A stretch of DNA of 35,492 nucleotides from an uncultured Paracoccaceae bacterium. GTDB lineage: Bacteria > Pseudomonadota > Alphaproteobacteria > Rhodobacterales > Rhodobacteraceae. Positions 1-7,744 of the stretch are shown here, piece by piece. The DNA is taken from positions 1-35,492 of the forward strand of contig CAKZTM010000079.1 of assembly GCA_937920555.1 (NCBI GenBank), in the 5' to 3' direction. A program made the position numbers and the translations under genes. Each line of letters begins with the position of its first letter. Position 1 is the first letter of the stretch. Below the pieces are notes generated by a model that had not been told where the DNA came from, searched no databases, and saw nothing but the letters and a program-made list of their open reading frames with translations.

Positions 1-288
1 TTCAACGGCGAAACCTACATCCTTGAGACCGGCCTTTTCGCTGACGTCTCCATCGTCAAAGCATGGAAAGCGGACGCCACAGGCAACCTTGTGTTCCGCA
101 AAACCGCACGCAACTTCAACCCGCCTGCGGCCATGTGCGGCAAGGTCTGCGTGGCAGAGGTTGAAGAGATCGTGCCCACAGGCTCCCTTGATCCGGACAT
201 GATCCACCTGCCGGGCATCTATGTGCACCGCCTGATCCAAGGCGAGCATGAGAAACGCATCGAACAACGTACAGTGAGGGCCGCATGA
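1..288 (+). CDS. scoA: Succinyl-CoA:3-ketoacid CoA-transferase subunit A, C-terminal part (5' end outside window)
   Basis: The frame is open from base 1 and ends at TGA 286-288, giving the last 95 residues. The tail contains KTARNFNP, the AEVEEIV stretch and the ending HLPGIYVHR...EKRIEQRT, all typical of the end of the SCOT alpha subunit. The enzyme moves CoA from succinyl-CoA to acetoacetate, allowing acetoacetate or ketone-body-type substrates to be used. The matching beta subunit lies downstream, separated by a small extra gene whose ATG overlaps this stop as ATGA. Family assignment is firm. Whether the physiological substrate is acetoacetate or a related 3-oxoacid cannot be read from this fragment. 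Confidence 0.92.
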   Translation, partial: FNGETYILETGLFADVSIVKAWKADATGNLVFRKTARNFNPPAAMCGKVCVAEVEEIVPTGSLDPDMIHLPGIYVHRLIQGEHEKRIEQRTVRAA

Positions 289-563
289 TGCGTTACGCTA
301 ATAGAGCGACGAGTTGGGAAGATGTTGTCGAAGAGTGCAATAATCATCCTAAAGAATGTGTATCAGTTCCAGATCTGTTGATGGCGCTGTTTGCAAGTTC
401 AGGAAATTCAAGTGGCGGTTCTTTTGTTGCCGTTATAGGCGGTGGACCTGAAAGCCCTAAGGTGACCTCAGAAGATGTTGCCCTGTTGATCAAAGATAAG
501 ACAAGCCGAGAGGTTAAGAAATCAGACAGTCACTACATTTTTAACGCAAGGAGCCCTAACTAA
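285..563 (+). CDS. Small unrecognised protein encoded between the two CoA-transferase subunits
   Basis: This 92-residue frame starts with ATG overlapping the scoA stop (ATGA) and ends with TAA overlapping the scoB start (TAATG), so it is coupled on both sides. The scoB Shine-Dalgarno (AAGGAG, near 549-554) lies inside its last codons. I recognise no family. The protein is soluble-looking, with a [10 protein letters not shown] start, a Gly/Ser-rich centre (SSGNSSGGS, then VIGGGPES) and a charged C-terminus. It has no signal peptide or membrane segment. Its base composition is visibly more A/T-rich than scoA and scoB, which suggests later insertion or weak selection. It could alternatively be a non-coding spacer, but the exact overlaps argue for translation. 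Confidence 0.6.
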   Translation: MMRYANRATSWEDVVEECNNHPKECVSVPDLLMALFASSGNSSGGSFVAVIGGGPESPKVTSEDVALLIKDKTSREVKKSDSHYIFNARSPN

Positions 564-1192
564 TGCCTTGGGATCGTAATCAAATGGCCGAACGGGCCGC
601 ACAGGAACTGCAAGACGGCTGGTATGTGAACCTTGGCATCGGCATCCCGACGCTCGTGTCCAACTACATCCCGGAAGGCATCGAGGTAACGCTGCAATCG
701 GAAAATGGCATGCTCGGCATGGGCCCCTTCCCGACCGAGGATGAGATCGACGCCGACCTGATCAACGCGGGCAAACAGACCATCACCGAACTGCCCCAGA
801 CCGCCTATTTCGACAGCTCGCAAAGCTTCGGCATGATCCGGGGCGGCAAGATCGCCATGGCCATCCTGGGCGCCATGGAAGTCGCTGAAAATGGAGACCT
901 CGCCAACTGGATGATCCCCGGCAAACTGGTCAAAGGCATGGGCGGGGCCATGGATCTGGTGGCCGGCGTGGGCCGCGTGGTCGTGATCATGGATCACACC
1001 TCCAAACATGGCGACAGCAAACTCTTGAAGGAATGCACCCTGCCCCTGACCGGCAAAGCCGTGGTGGACCGGATCATCACCAATCTGGGCGTGTTTGACG
1101 TGGTCGAAGGCGGGCTGAAACTGGTCGAACTGGCCCCGGATGTCACGCAAGACGACGTGAAAGCCGCCACCGAGGCCAAGCTGGTCGCATAA
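563..1192 (+). CDS. scoB: Succinyl-CoA:3-ketoacid CoA-transferase subunit B
   Basis: This 209-residue protein has the usual length of the SCOT beta subunit. It shows the [10 protein letters not shown] stretch near residues 23-32, the SENG motif (about residues 46-49) whose glutamate carries the CoA thioester, [20 protein letters not shown], and the [10 protein letters not shown] glycine-rich segment. With subunit A it transfers CoA from succinyl-CoA to a 3-oxoacid in the cytoplasm. The ATG overlaps the preceding stop as TAATG and is preceded by AAGGAG. The stop codon runs straight into an A-tract that serves as the U-tract of a terminator for the convergent gene on the other strand. Confidence 0.95.
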   Translation: MPWDRNQMAERAAQELQDGWYVNLGIGIPTLVSNYIPEGIEVTLQSENGMLGMGPFPTEDEIDADLINAGKQTITELPQTAYFDSSQSFGMIRGGKIAMAILGAMEVAENGDLANWMIPGKLVKGMGGAMDLVAGVGRVVVIMDHTSKHGDSKLLKECTLPLTGKAVVDRIITNLGVFDVVEGGLKLVELAPDVTQDDVKAATEAKLVA

Positions 1193-1220
1193 AAAAAGGG
1201 GCCGCCCCCACAGCGACCCC
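1191..1220 (-). terminator. Intrinsic terminator of the spondin/VPLPA gene
   Basis: Read on the minus strand, GGGGTCGC (1220-1213), a 7-base loop and GCGGCCCC (1205-1198) form an 8-bp stem with one G-U pair, followed immediately by seven T residues (1197-1191). The U-tract exists only on the minus strand, so the element serves the gene that stops at 1244. A second small hairpin (CCCTG/CAGGG, 1226-1242) lies between the stop codon and this terminator. Confidence 0.8.
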
Positions 1221-1243
1221 TTCGTCCCTGGTGTGTGCAGGGA

Positions 1244-2062
1244 CTAGGTTTTGCGACGACGCGCCGCAAAGCCCATAAGACCAAGGCCGCCCAGCAGCAT
1301 CGGCAGAGCCGCAGGCACAGGCACAGCCGCAATCGAAATAGTGGCGATCGAGAAATTGCCGTTCCCAGCAAAGCCGATGGCACCCAGATCAACCACTTGA
1401 CCATTTGGCAAAGTCAAACCGGCATAATTGTCGATACCAGAAGCCAAGGTCACAACACCGCCCTCATCAGAGGCCGCACCGGGACCGGTTTGCGCAAACG
1501 GCGAGCCAAGCCCGTTATTCACTTCCGTGCCCGCGTCATAGGCATTCAGACCCGTCACATTAATGGTCTGATTCCCAAGAAAGTTCCCGGCTGCATCAAA
1601 AACCTGATGCGCTGTCGGATCACCATTGCCAATGAACTGGTCATTGGAGGGCAGGATCATCGACAGGAACGAGAAGAACCGGTTCGCCGAATCCACGTTT
1701 ACCGTGACACTCCCGGTCTCGCCGGGCTCAATCAATGGCGCACCCGCAAAACCCTGAGGCGCCGTGATCACCGCACCTTGGGAACTGGGATGAGACGCCA
1801 CACGCGCATCGCGAATTGGCATGAAGTTTCCGTCTTCCGCCAAAGCCTCAATCCCCGCAGATGCCGCAGAGCCTGGGTCAAACGTATCAAACGTCCCGTC
1901 ATGAAACGCCGTGTAAAGAGGTGTCAGCGTCAAGCCGCCAGCCCCGGAATTGTTGGTGATGCTGATTTTCAGCGAGACCGCAGAAGCGGCCCCTGCGCCT
2001 AGCGATAAAGCCATAGCCGCAAGCGGAACCGCAACCCACTTAGACACTCGTTTGCGTAGCAT
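1244..2062 (-). CDS. Exported spondin-domain protein with VPLPA-CTERM-type sorting signal
   Basis: The reading frame extends further upstream, but ATG 2062 (272 residues) is the better start because GGAGG precedes it at proper spacing and it opens a clean signal peptide (MLRKRVSK, hydrophobic core, cleavage after ASA near residue 28). The mature part begins LKISITNNSG and continues through PLYTAFHDG, FDPG and GIEALAEDG, which resembles bacterial spondin N-type domains. The last 26 residues start VPVPA (about 247), continue as a Gly/Leu-rich membrane segment and end ARRRKT. This is the tripartite sorting tail processed by exosortases of the VPLPA type. It is therefore probably surface-displayed or extracellular. 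No exosortase gene is in the window, and ligand and role are unknown. Confidence 0.82.
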   Translation of the reverse strand: MLRKRVSKWVAVPLAAMALSLGAGAASAVSLKISITNNSGAGGLTLTPLYTAFHDGTFDTFDPGSAASAGIEALAEDGNFMPIRDARVASHPSSQGAVITAPQGFAGAPLIEPGETGSVTVNVDSANRFFSFLSMILPSNDQFIGNGDPTAHQVFDAAGNFLGNQTINVTGLNAYDAGTEVNNGLGSPFAQTGPGAASDEGGVVTLASGIDNYAGLTLPNGQVVDLGAIGFAGNGNFSIATISIAAVPVPAALPMLLGGLGLMGFAARRRKT

Positions 2063-2337
2063 AGTTAATCCTCCGTTGACTTGCCGCATTCCTGTTAGAA
2101 CACGGCAAATAATGGGGTTGCCCCCTACAAATAAACACAAAAATGGGAAAATGTCCCATTTGCCATTCGTAACAGAGCAAACCCCCGCTGGAAAACATTT
2201 CGTGATCAACACAACGTGAGCGAATTGTGATGCATCACTGCACTTTCTGAGCGAATTCCACCAATATAGTGTGGAATAAGGTCAGATCGCCATGTACCAG
2301 CCTTCTTGTGGTCGATTTTGACATTTAGCCGAGCCCT
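2063..2337. promoter_or_regulatory. Divergent intergenic region dense in inverted and direct repeats
   Basis: This separates the minus-strand spondin gene from the plus-strand flippase/DprE operon. It contains a perfect inverted repeat AAATGGGA-N5-TCCCATTT (2141-2161), a 12-base palindrome GTGATGCATCAC (2227-2238), two copies of TGAGCGAATT (2217-2226 and 2248-2257, 31 bases apart) and an inverted repeat ATTCCAC-N9-GTGGAAT (2255-2277). These look like operator sites. No convincing -35/-10 pair was found. Confidence 0.55.
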
Positions 2338-3306
2338 ATGAATAGATTTCGCGATAGCAATTCGAAAATTTGGATATCGGTCCTGCTTTTTGCGACCTTC
2401 CTGTTGGGCCTTATCGGCATCGCGGCGGCGACCGGCTGGCAAGAAACCATGGAGGCGTTTGGCCGCCTGACCATGGTGCAATTGTCCATCCTGCTGGGAT
2501 TGTCGCTGGTCAACTACCTGTTTCGATGCATCCGCTGGCACATCTATACCCGTGCCATGGATATCGACCTCTCGCTGACCAGCAATACGCGCCACTATCT
2601 GGGCGGCTTTGCCCTGACAGCCACACCGGGGCGGGTGGGCGAACTTATCCGGTTGCGCTGGATTTGGCGCGAAACCGGACGCAGACCCGACAGCACAGGC
2701 TCGCTGGTGCTGGTGGACCGGGCCGCAGACCTCACGGCTGTGGGCCTGATCTTGGCCATCGCCATCGCCACATCCACCGCCGGTATCCAAGGGGGCTGGA
2801 CGGTGGCTATCTTGTCATTGATCGTCGCTTGGCTGGCCACACGCCCGATGCTGTTTCGCGCAGCCGTCACCTTGGGCTGGAAAACCCTTGGCATCTTCCC
2901 ACGGTTCTTTGCCATGCTCAGACGGGCCGCCTCCGGCCTCGCGGTGTTCTCCAAACCCGCCGTACTAATCCCCACAACCATTTGCGGCATGATCGGATGG
3001 ACCGCCGAGGCAATCGCATTTTACATGCTGATCATCTGGCTGGGCGGCGATATCACCCTGCCCACAGCCCTTGCCATCTTCTTCTTCTCCATGCTGTCAG
3101 GCAGTGCCACAGGACTTCCCGGTGGCATTGGCGGCGCAGAGGCGGCCATGATCGCCCTCCTGACCCTGTTTGACATACCACTGGAAATCGCACTTCCAGC
3201 AACCGCCATCATACGTATCACCACACTGTGGTTCGCAATCGCGGTGGGCATAATCCTGTTTCCCTTCGCTGAGCGACTTTCAATCCGCAGACTGAACGAG
3301 GCTTAA
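2338..3306 (+). CDS. Flippase-like integral membrane protein (lysylphosphatidylglycerol synthase TM / UPF0104 family)
   Basis: This 322-residue protein is almost entirely hydrophobic, with about 7-8 predicted membrane segments. It begins with a helix after NSKIWISVLLF. It carries family-type features: NYLFRCIRWHIY, the loop GGFALTATPGRVGELIRLRW, LVDRAADL, and the glycine-rich GSATGLPGGIGGAEAAM near residues 261-277. Members of this superfamily are linked to transbilayer movement of lipids or lipid-linked sugars, though most are uncharacterised. It sits 5 bases upstream of a DprE1-like gene, so a role in moving polyprenyl-phosphate-arabinose across the inner membrane is a reasonable inference. 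The start is the ATG after CGAGCCCT, with no strong Shine-Dalgarno. Confidence 0.8.
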   Translation: MNRFRDSNSKIWISVLLFATFLLGLIGIAAATGWQETMEAFGRLTMVQLSILLGLSLVNYLFRCIRWHIYTRAMDIDLSLTSNTRHYLGGFALTATPGRVGELIRLRWIWRETGRRPDSTGSLVLVDRAADLTAVGLILAIAIATSTAGIQGGWTVAILSLIVAWLATRPMLFRAAVTLGWKTLGIFPRFFAMLRRAASGLAVFSKPAVLIPTTICGMIGWTAEAIAFYMLIIWLGGDITLPTALAIFFFSMLSGSATGLPGGIGGAEAAMIALLTLFDIPLEIALPATAIIRITTLWFAIAVGIILFPFAERLSIRRLNEA

Positions 3307-3311
3307 TCCAC

Positions 3312-4640
3312 ATGCGTTGGAACCAGATCAAATATGCAGGCTGGGGCAATGTCCTCACAGCAGATACCCAAGTTGCCCGGCCAGAACGACATTCCGCCCT
3401 CGAAGAACTGATCACCGATTGTGACCATATCCTTCCCATTGGCAGCCAACGCTCCTATGGCGATGCGGCCATTGCCACCGAAGGCAAAGGGCTGAAAACC
3501 GAACGCATGGACCGGCTCTTGGACTTTGATCCCGACACCGGAACCTTGGAGGTCGAGGCCGGCATCAAGCTTGGTGAGATCCTGCGCCTGTTCGCGCCGC
3601 GCGGCTGGAAACCTGCCGTCGTGCCGGGCACCGGTATGACAACCGTTGGCGGGGCCATCGCCAATGATGTGCACGGTAAAAATCACCATATTGACGGCAG
3701 CTTTGGCCAACATGTGGAAAGCCTTGTGCTTTTGACCGCAGACGGCAATGCGCGCCGTATCAGCCGCAAGAAAGAGGCAGGCCTGTTCAAAGCCACTATA
3801 GGCGGGGTCGGCCAAACGGGCCTGATCACCTCGGCAATCCTGAAACTTCACCCCTGCCCGTCCACAACCATGTCCGTGAGCGAAAACCGGATCGCCAACC
3901 TGTCCGACTTCGTAGACGCGTTTGAAGCATCCACCGCCCCCTACCAAGTGGGCTGGATCGACACGCTCGCCAAAGGCGGCGATCTGGGCCGCGGCATCTT
4001 GGAGGAAGCAGAATTTTCTGCCCAACCGGCCGCAACGATCATGAACCAAAAGACGAAATCTATCCCCATGACACCGCCGGGCTTTGCAGTGTCCGGCCCA
4101 ATCGTCAAAATCTTCAACGCGCTTTATCTGCGCCGCGTGCCAGTGGATGGCCGCACGGTGGACCGCCCCATCAACGAGTTCTTCTTCCCCTTGGACAAAA
4201 TCTCCGACTGGAACCGGCTCTACGGCAAAAAAGGCTTCTACCAATTCCAATGCGTCCTGCCCATGGAGCGCGCCAAAGACGGCCTCTCGGACCTGTTGGA
4301 AATTGTGTCAGACGGCGGCATCGCCTCCCCCTTGGCGGTTTTGAAGAAAATGGGCGAAGGCCGCGCGGGCTATCTGAGCTTTCCCATGGAAGGCTACACA
4401 CTGGCAATTGACCTGCCCAACCGCGCCCAAACACCCGCCATCCTTAGCGATCTGGCCGAGGTGACAGAACGCCATCAGGGCCGCATTTATTTGGCCAAAG
4501 ACGGGGCCATATCCTCGGACGCCATTGCGCGCATGTACCCGGAAATCGGCAAATTCCGCGAACAGGTCAATAAAGTCGATCCGGGCCATAAATTCATATC
4601 CGCCATGGCGAAACGTCTAAACTTGCGGGGCCAGTCATGA
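3312..4640 (+). CDS. DprE1-like FAD-dependent oxidase (decaprenylphosphoryl-ribose 2'-oxidase family)
   Basis: This 442-residue protein has a PCMH-type FAD-binding N-terminal half: PIGSQRSYGDAA (42-53), PGTGMTTVGGAIANDVHGKNHH (105-126) and GSFGQHVESL. The C-terminal half matches DprE1 in LSFPMEGY, RIYLAKD and the final VDPGHKFISAMAKRL. DprE1 oxidises the ribose 2'-OH of polyprenyl-phosphoryl-ribose to a keto intermediate. The next gene, overlapping as ATGA at 4637, is a DprE2-like reductase that would complete the epimerisation to arabinose. From memory of the mycobacterial protein, the cysteine targeted by benzothiazinones aligns with Ala365 here (motif GYTLAIDL). An L-gulonolactone-oxidase-like role is possible but less likely given the partner. 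Confidence 0.85.
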   Translation: MRWNQIKYAGWGNVLTADTQVARPERHSALEELITDCDHILPIGSQRSYGDAAIATEGKGLKTERMDRLLDFDPDTGTLEVEAGIKLGEILRLFAPRGWKPAVVPGTGMTTVGGAIANDVHGKNHHIDGSFGQHVESLVLLTADGNARRISRKKEAGLFKATIGGVGQTGLITSAILKLHPCPSTTMSVSENRIANLSDFVDAFEASTAPYQVGWIDTLAKGGDLGRGILEEAEFSAQPAATIMNQKTKSIPMTPPGFAVSGPIVKIFNALYLRRVPVDGRTVDRPINEFFFPLDKISDWNRLYGKKGFYQFQCVLPMERAKDGLSDLLEIVSDGGIASPLAVLKKMGEGRAGYLSFPMEGYTLAIDLPNRAQTPAILSDLAEVTERHQGRIYLAKDGAISSDAIARMYPEIGKFREQVNKVDPGHKFISAMAKRLNLRGQS

Positions 4641-5374
4641 ACCGGACTTGGATTATTGTAGGGGCGACCTCCTCCATGGCTCGGGCCTTCGCCCGCAAAG
4701 TGGCCGAGGACGGATGCCACGTGCTGCTGGCTGGCCGAGACTTGGCCGATATGAAACGCACCAAGAAAGACTGCGAGCTGCGCGGCGCGCCATCGGCCTA
4801 TGCGGTGATGTTTGACGCCCGCAAACCCGGCACATTCGATGAAATTTGCGTCAAAGCCGCCGTTCAGGACGGCGAGATTAACGTGGCCGTGTTCGTGGGC
4901 TCCATGCCAGAACAATCGGCCATAGACACAGACCCCACACTGATCGATGGCACAATCCAAGACAGCTTCACAGGCCCCGCGCAATTGCTGCACCGCCTTG
5001 CCCCTTTGATGGAGGAGCGCGGCTGCGGCACGGTAATCGGCGTGGGCTCTGTGGCAGGCGACCGGGGTAGGCTCTCAAACTATGTGTACGGTTCCGCCAA
5101 AGCGGGCTTCCATACCTATCTGGCAGGACTGCGCAACCGACTGGGCCGTTCCGGCGTGCATGTGGTCACGGTGAAGCCGGGCTTTGTGGACACGGCCATG
5201 ACTTGGGGGATTGAGGGCATGTTCCTTGTGGCCGCCCCCGAAAGCGTCGCTGATGATCTGCTCAAGGCGGTCAAAAAGAAGCGCAACACGATCTATACCC
5301 CGTGGTTTTGGCGCTACATCATGCTGATTATCTGCCATGTGCCAGAGTTTATCTTCAAGAAATTGAAGATTTAG
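4637..5374 (+). CDS. DprE2-like short-chain dehydrogenase/reductase
   Basis: This 245-residue Rossmann-fold SDR has the nucleotide-binding start IIVGATSSMARAFAR (residues 6-20), a catalytic serine in GVGSVAGDRGR, and YxxxK as YGSAK followed by AGFHTYL. The hydrophobic C-terminus (YIMLIICHVPEFIFKKLKI) suggests membrane association, as in DprE2. It would use NAD(P)H to reduce the 2'-keto-erythro-pentofuranosyl phospholipid made by the DprE1-like enzyme, giving polyprenyl-phosphoryl-D-arabinose. The ATG overlaps the upstream stop by 4 bases, indicating translational coupling and stoichiometric expression. It is the last gene of its operon and faces the convergent HAD-UbiA gene. Confidence 0.83.
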   Translation: MNRTWIIVGATSSMARAFARKVAEDGCHVLLAGRDLADMKRTKKDCELRGAPSAYAVMFDARKPGTFDEICVKAAVQDGEINVAVFVGSMPEQSAIDTDPTLIDGTIQDSFTGPAQLLHRLAPLMEERGCGTVIGVGSVAGDRGRLSNYVYGSAKAGFHTYLAGLRNRLGRSGVHVVTVKPGFVDTAMTWGIEGMFLVAAPESVADDLLKAVKKKRNTIYTPWFWRYIMLIICHVPEFIFKKLKI

Positions 5375-5411
5375 AGCGGAAAGGCCGGGACAATCCCTCG
5401 CGGGGGGTGGT

Positions 5412-5445
5412 CGGTTCTTCGAGACCTTGCGTCTCTTCAGAACCG
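5412..5445. terminator. Hairpin between convergent genes, possible weak bidirectional terminator
   Basis: CGGTTCT (5412-5418) pairs with AGAACCG (5439-5445), and GAGA (5421-5424) pairs with TCTC (5432-5435) inside it, separated by a small internal loop. It lies in the 91-base gap between two convergent stop codons. Neither side has a T-tract, so termination may rely on the stem alone or on Rho. Confidence 0.4.
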
Positions 5446-5465
5446 TGCCGATCAAGTCGGCAGGC

Positions 5466-6875
5466 TCAAATCCACGCCGCCGCGTTGAACAAGCCCAACA
5501 CCACCACCACAGAGAAGATCAGGCTGTAGCGATCTCTGAGCGCGAACACGATCGGATCGTAATCCTGCGTGCCCGCCCAGCCGGTCGAAATCATCCGTGT
5601 CATCCAAACCGCCAGCGGGATAGCCACCCAACGCAATTCCCAAATGCCTGCATATAAAGTGTAGGCGGTGCTGGAATAAGTATAGGTCAGGAAAATGATG
5701 ATCCCATTGAGTGCCGTGAGGATCGACATGTTCAGCAAATCGGGCCGGTCCCTTTTGCGGTACGCCCGCCCGGGCAGTTTGCCCACGGTCTTTGCCCGCG
5801 CCAACTCCGTCATTCGCTTCACACAGCCCAGCGACATAAACACAGAGAAGACAAACGCCACCAGCCAACCGGATGCAGGCGCATTCACTGCCACCCCACC
5901 GGCCAGCACCCGCAGCGAATAAAGCAGCGCCAGCACCCAAATATCGATCCAGCGCAATGATTTGAGATAAACCGAATAGGCCAACGACAGTGCCATATAA
6001 ACGGCGACCACACCCAACATCTGCCAGCCCAGCGCCCCTGCAATGGTCAGCGCCAGAACCCCCAAAAGGATCGACGTCATCACGCCAATTTTAATGGGCA
6101 CTTTGCCAGCCGCGAAAGGACGGGCAAATTTCTTCTCATGCTGCCTGTCACTGTCCAGATCCAGCAGATCATTGACGATATATATAGAAGAAGCCGCAAA
6201 CGAGAACGCAATCATCGCCGCCAAAACGATCTCAACCCCGATCAGATCGATCTGATGCGCCGCAATCATCGGCAACAGCAAAAGGACGTTTTTGATCCAC
6301 TGATGGGGCCGCAACGCCTTGAGCAAATCCAGAGGCTTCCACCCCCCCGCCAACTCAATCGGCTCTTTGCCAATATCCTTGATCGCCGCACCAAGCCGCG
6401 CTGATGGAGCCACAACATAGGTAAGATCGGCGCGTTTCCACACTTTCAAATCCACATTGGCATCACCAACGTAATCGAAATTGCCGCGCCCGTAGCGCTT
6501 CACAAGCGCCTCGCCCTTGGCCCGACCGGTCAGGTTCACCTTGCTGTCTGACCCCAGATGCGCGCCCTCAAGCCCTAACCGCTCCGCCAGCTTATCAACC
6601 AAGGTCTGATCCGAACCAGACGCCAAAACAACCGGCCTGCCCTCCGCCTTGGCCTGCTTGGCCAGCGCCAAAACAGCCTCATTGACAGGCAAACGGGATA
6701 CATCAAGATCGCTCAGCCGGGCCATTTCCGACTTCAGCAGCGCCCGATTGCCAATATGAGCATATGCGGATTTGATCGTCTCGATAGCATTCTTGCCCAA
6801 AGCGGTCAGAAAGCTCTCCATAAGCATATCTGTGCGCAAAAGGCTGTCATCTATATCGATAACCAATGGCTTCAT
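5466..6875 (-). CDS. HAD phosphatase-UbiA prenyltransferase fusion, predicted polyprenyl-phosphate phosphoribosyltransferase
   Basis: From ATG 6875 this is 469 residues; a TTG at 6890 overlapping the upstream stop would add 5. Residues 1 to about 180 are a HAD domain: VIDIDDSLL with the nucleophile Asp7, SGSD near 86-89, and GDANVD at 137-142. Residues from about 185 on form a UbiA membrane prenyltransferase with the Mg-binding NDLLDLDSD (235-243), followed by RPFAAG and a second acidic region DIWVLALLYSLRVLAGG. The UbiA half resembles enzymes that join PRPP to polyprenyl phosphate (mycobacterial Rv3806c type, NoeC type). The HAD half could remove the 5-phosphate from the product. With the DprE1/DprE2 pair opposite, this fits arabinose-lipid synthesis. 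Some UbiA-HAD fusions are annotated only as prenyltransferases, so substrate is inferred. Confidence 0.8.
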   Translation of the reverse strand: MKPLVIDIDDSLLRTDMLMESFLTALGKNAIETIKSAYAHIGNRALLKSEMARLSDLDVSRLPVNEAVLALAKQAKAEGRPVVLASGSDQTLVDKLAERLGLEGAHLGSDSKVNLTGRAKGEALVKRYGRGNFDYVGDANVDLKVWKRADLTYVVAPSARLGAAIKDIGKEPIELAGGWKPLDLLKALRPHQWIKNVLLLLPMIAAHQIDLIGVEIVLAAMIAFSFAASSIYIVNDLLDLDSDRQHEKKFARPFAAGKVPIKIGVMTSILLGVLALTIAGALGWQMLGVVAVYMALSLAYSVYLKSLRWIDIWVLALLYSLRVLAGGVAVNAPASGWLVAFVFSVFMSLGCVKRMTELARAKTVGKLPGRAYRKRDRPDLLNMSILTALNGIIIFLTYTYSSTAYTLYAGIWELRWVAIPLAVWMTRMISTGWAGTQDYDPIVFALRDRYSLIFSVVVVLGLFNAAAWI

Positions 6876-6886
6876 GTTGTTTTTCG

Positions 6887-7744
6887 TCAATTTGAGAAAG
6901 ACCTATTTAACTCGAATACGCACCCGTCATCGGCATATTTTGGGATGGTCTTGCAATACAAGCGCGCCCGATCCCACGCCGCGACAACTTTGGGTATATA
7001 TGCTCGTGTTTCGGCATAGGGCGGAACCCCGTTATTTTGGATAACCGCATTTTCTCCGGCATTATAGCCTGCGAGTGACAGTATGGGATCACCGCCAAAT
7101 TTCCCCAAAAGCCAATCCAGATAGGCAACCCCGCCTGAAATGTTCTGCTTGGGGTCATTGGCATCGGTCACCCCGAACCGCTCAGCAGTGGCCGGAATAA
7201 GCTGCATCAGGCCCATCGCCCCCTTCTCACTCTTGGCATCGACACGTCCGGCACTTTCCACGGCAATCACAGCCAAAGCAAATGCAGGCGAAACCCGCTT
7301 GCCGGCCGTGGCCAGCAAAATAGCCTGCCCGTGGTCTTTGATAATCTTGTCCATGGTGGCCGCACTGGGGGCAATCAACGCCTTTTGCGCCCCATTGGCA
7401 TTTAAAGCCGTCAAAGCGCGGTCAAGACGAATGGGGTCAGCATCATCAAGGGCAGGCGACAACGCCGCCCAAAACCACGCATCGGTTTTCTCCGCTGCAG
7501 GGGCCGCGCCAGGAGCGCTTTCTGCCTCAACTTGCGGCTCCGGCTTTGGCGCCTCGTAATCATAGGGCCATGTCTTCTCCACCTGAATGGTGATCCGCTT
7601 GGTTTGACCGGGCGTGGGCGGCGCAACACGCTTGAAGGTAAACCCCTCCGCCTCCTGAGCCGCAGATGGCAAGACACCGACCATAACAGCCAGACAAAAC
7701 CACGAACACGCAGCTGTTATATTTAAGTAGAGACCTCTGCCCAC
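6887..7744 (-). CDS. Exported lytic transglycosylase (SLT domain)
   Basis: The open frame continues upstream to 7924, but the signal peptide starts only at GTG 7744, giving 285 residues: VGRGLYLNITAACSW, a hydrophobic core and cleavage near SAAQ (28-30). A Pro/Glu/Ala-rich linker (about 60-85) leads to the SLT domain, with catalytic Glu163 in AVESAG, GAMGLMQLIPATA (175-187) and SLAGYNAGENAV. Such enzymes cut peptidoglycan glycan strands in the periplasm. The gene is divergent from the Tad pilus genes and upstream of the HAD-UbiA gene, with which it shares a transcript (stop 6887, next ATG 6875). A role in opening the wall for the pilus secretin is plausible. The Shine-Dalgarno for the GTG is weak, so the start is uncertain. 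Confidence 0.82.
   Translation of the reverse strand: MGRGLYLNITAACSWFCLAVMVGVLPSAAQEAEGFTFKRVAPPTPGQTKRITIQVEKTWPYDYEAPKPEPQVEAESAPGAAPAAEKTDAWFWAALSPALDDADPIRLDRALTALNANGAQKALIAPSAATMDKIIKDHGQAILLATAGKRVSPAFALAVIAVESAGRVDAKSEKGAMGLMQLIPATAERFGVTDANDPKQNISGGVAYLDWLLGKFGGDPILSLAGYNAGENAVIQNNGVPPYAETRAYIPKVVAAWDRARLYCKTIPKYADDGCVFELNRSFSN

Noticed and set aside
2062-2212. N-terminal extension of the spondin-domain protein
   Set aside because: The extra 50 residues precede a perfect signal peptide and Shine-Dalgarno at 2062 and would bury the signal sequence.
5302-5529. 75-codon frame across the dprE2-ubiA junction
   Set aside because: It overlaps the end of the reductase and the convergent gene and has no ribosome site or family features.
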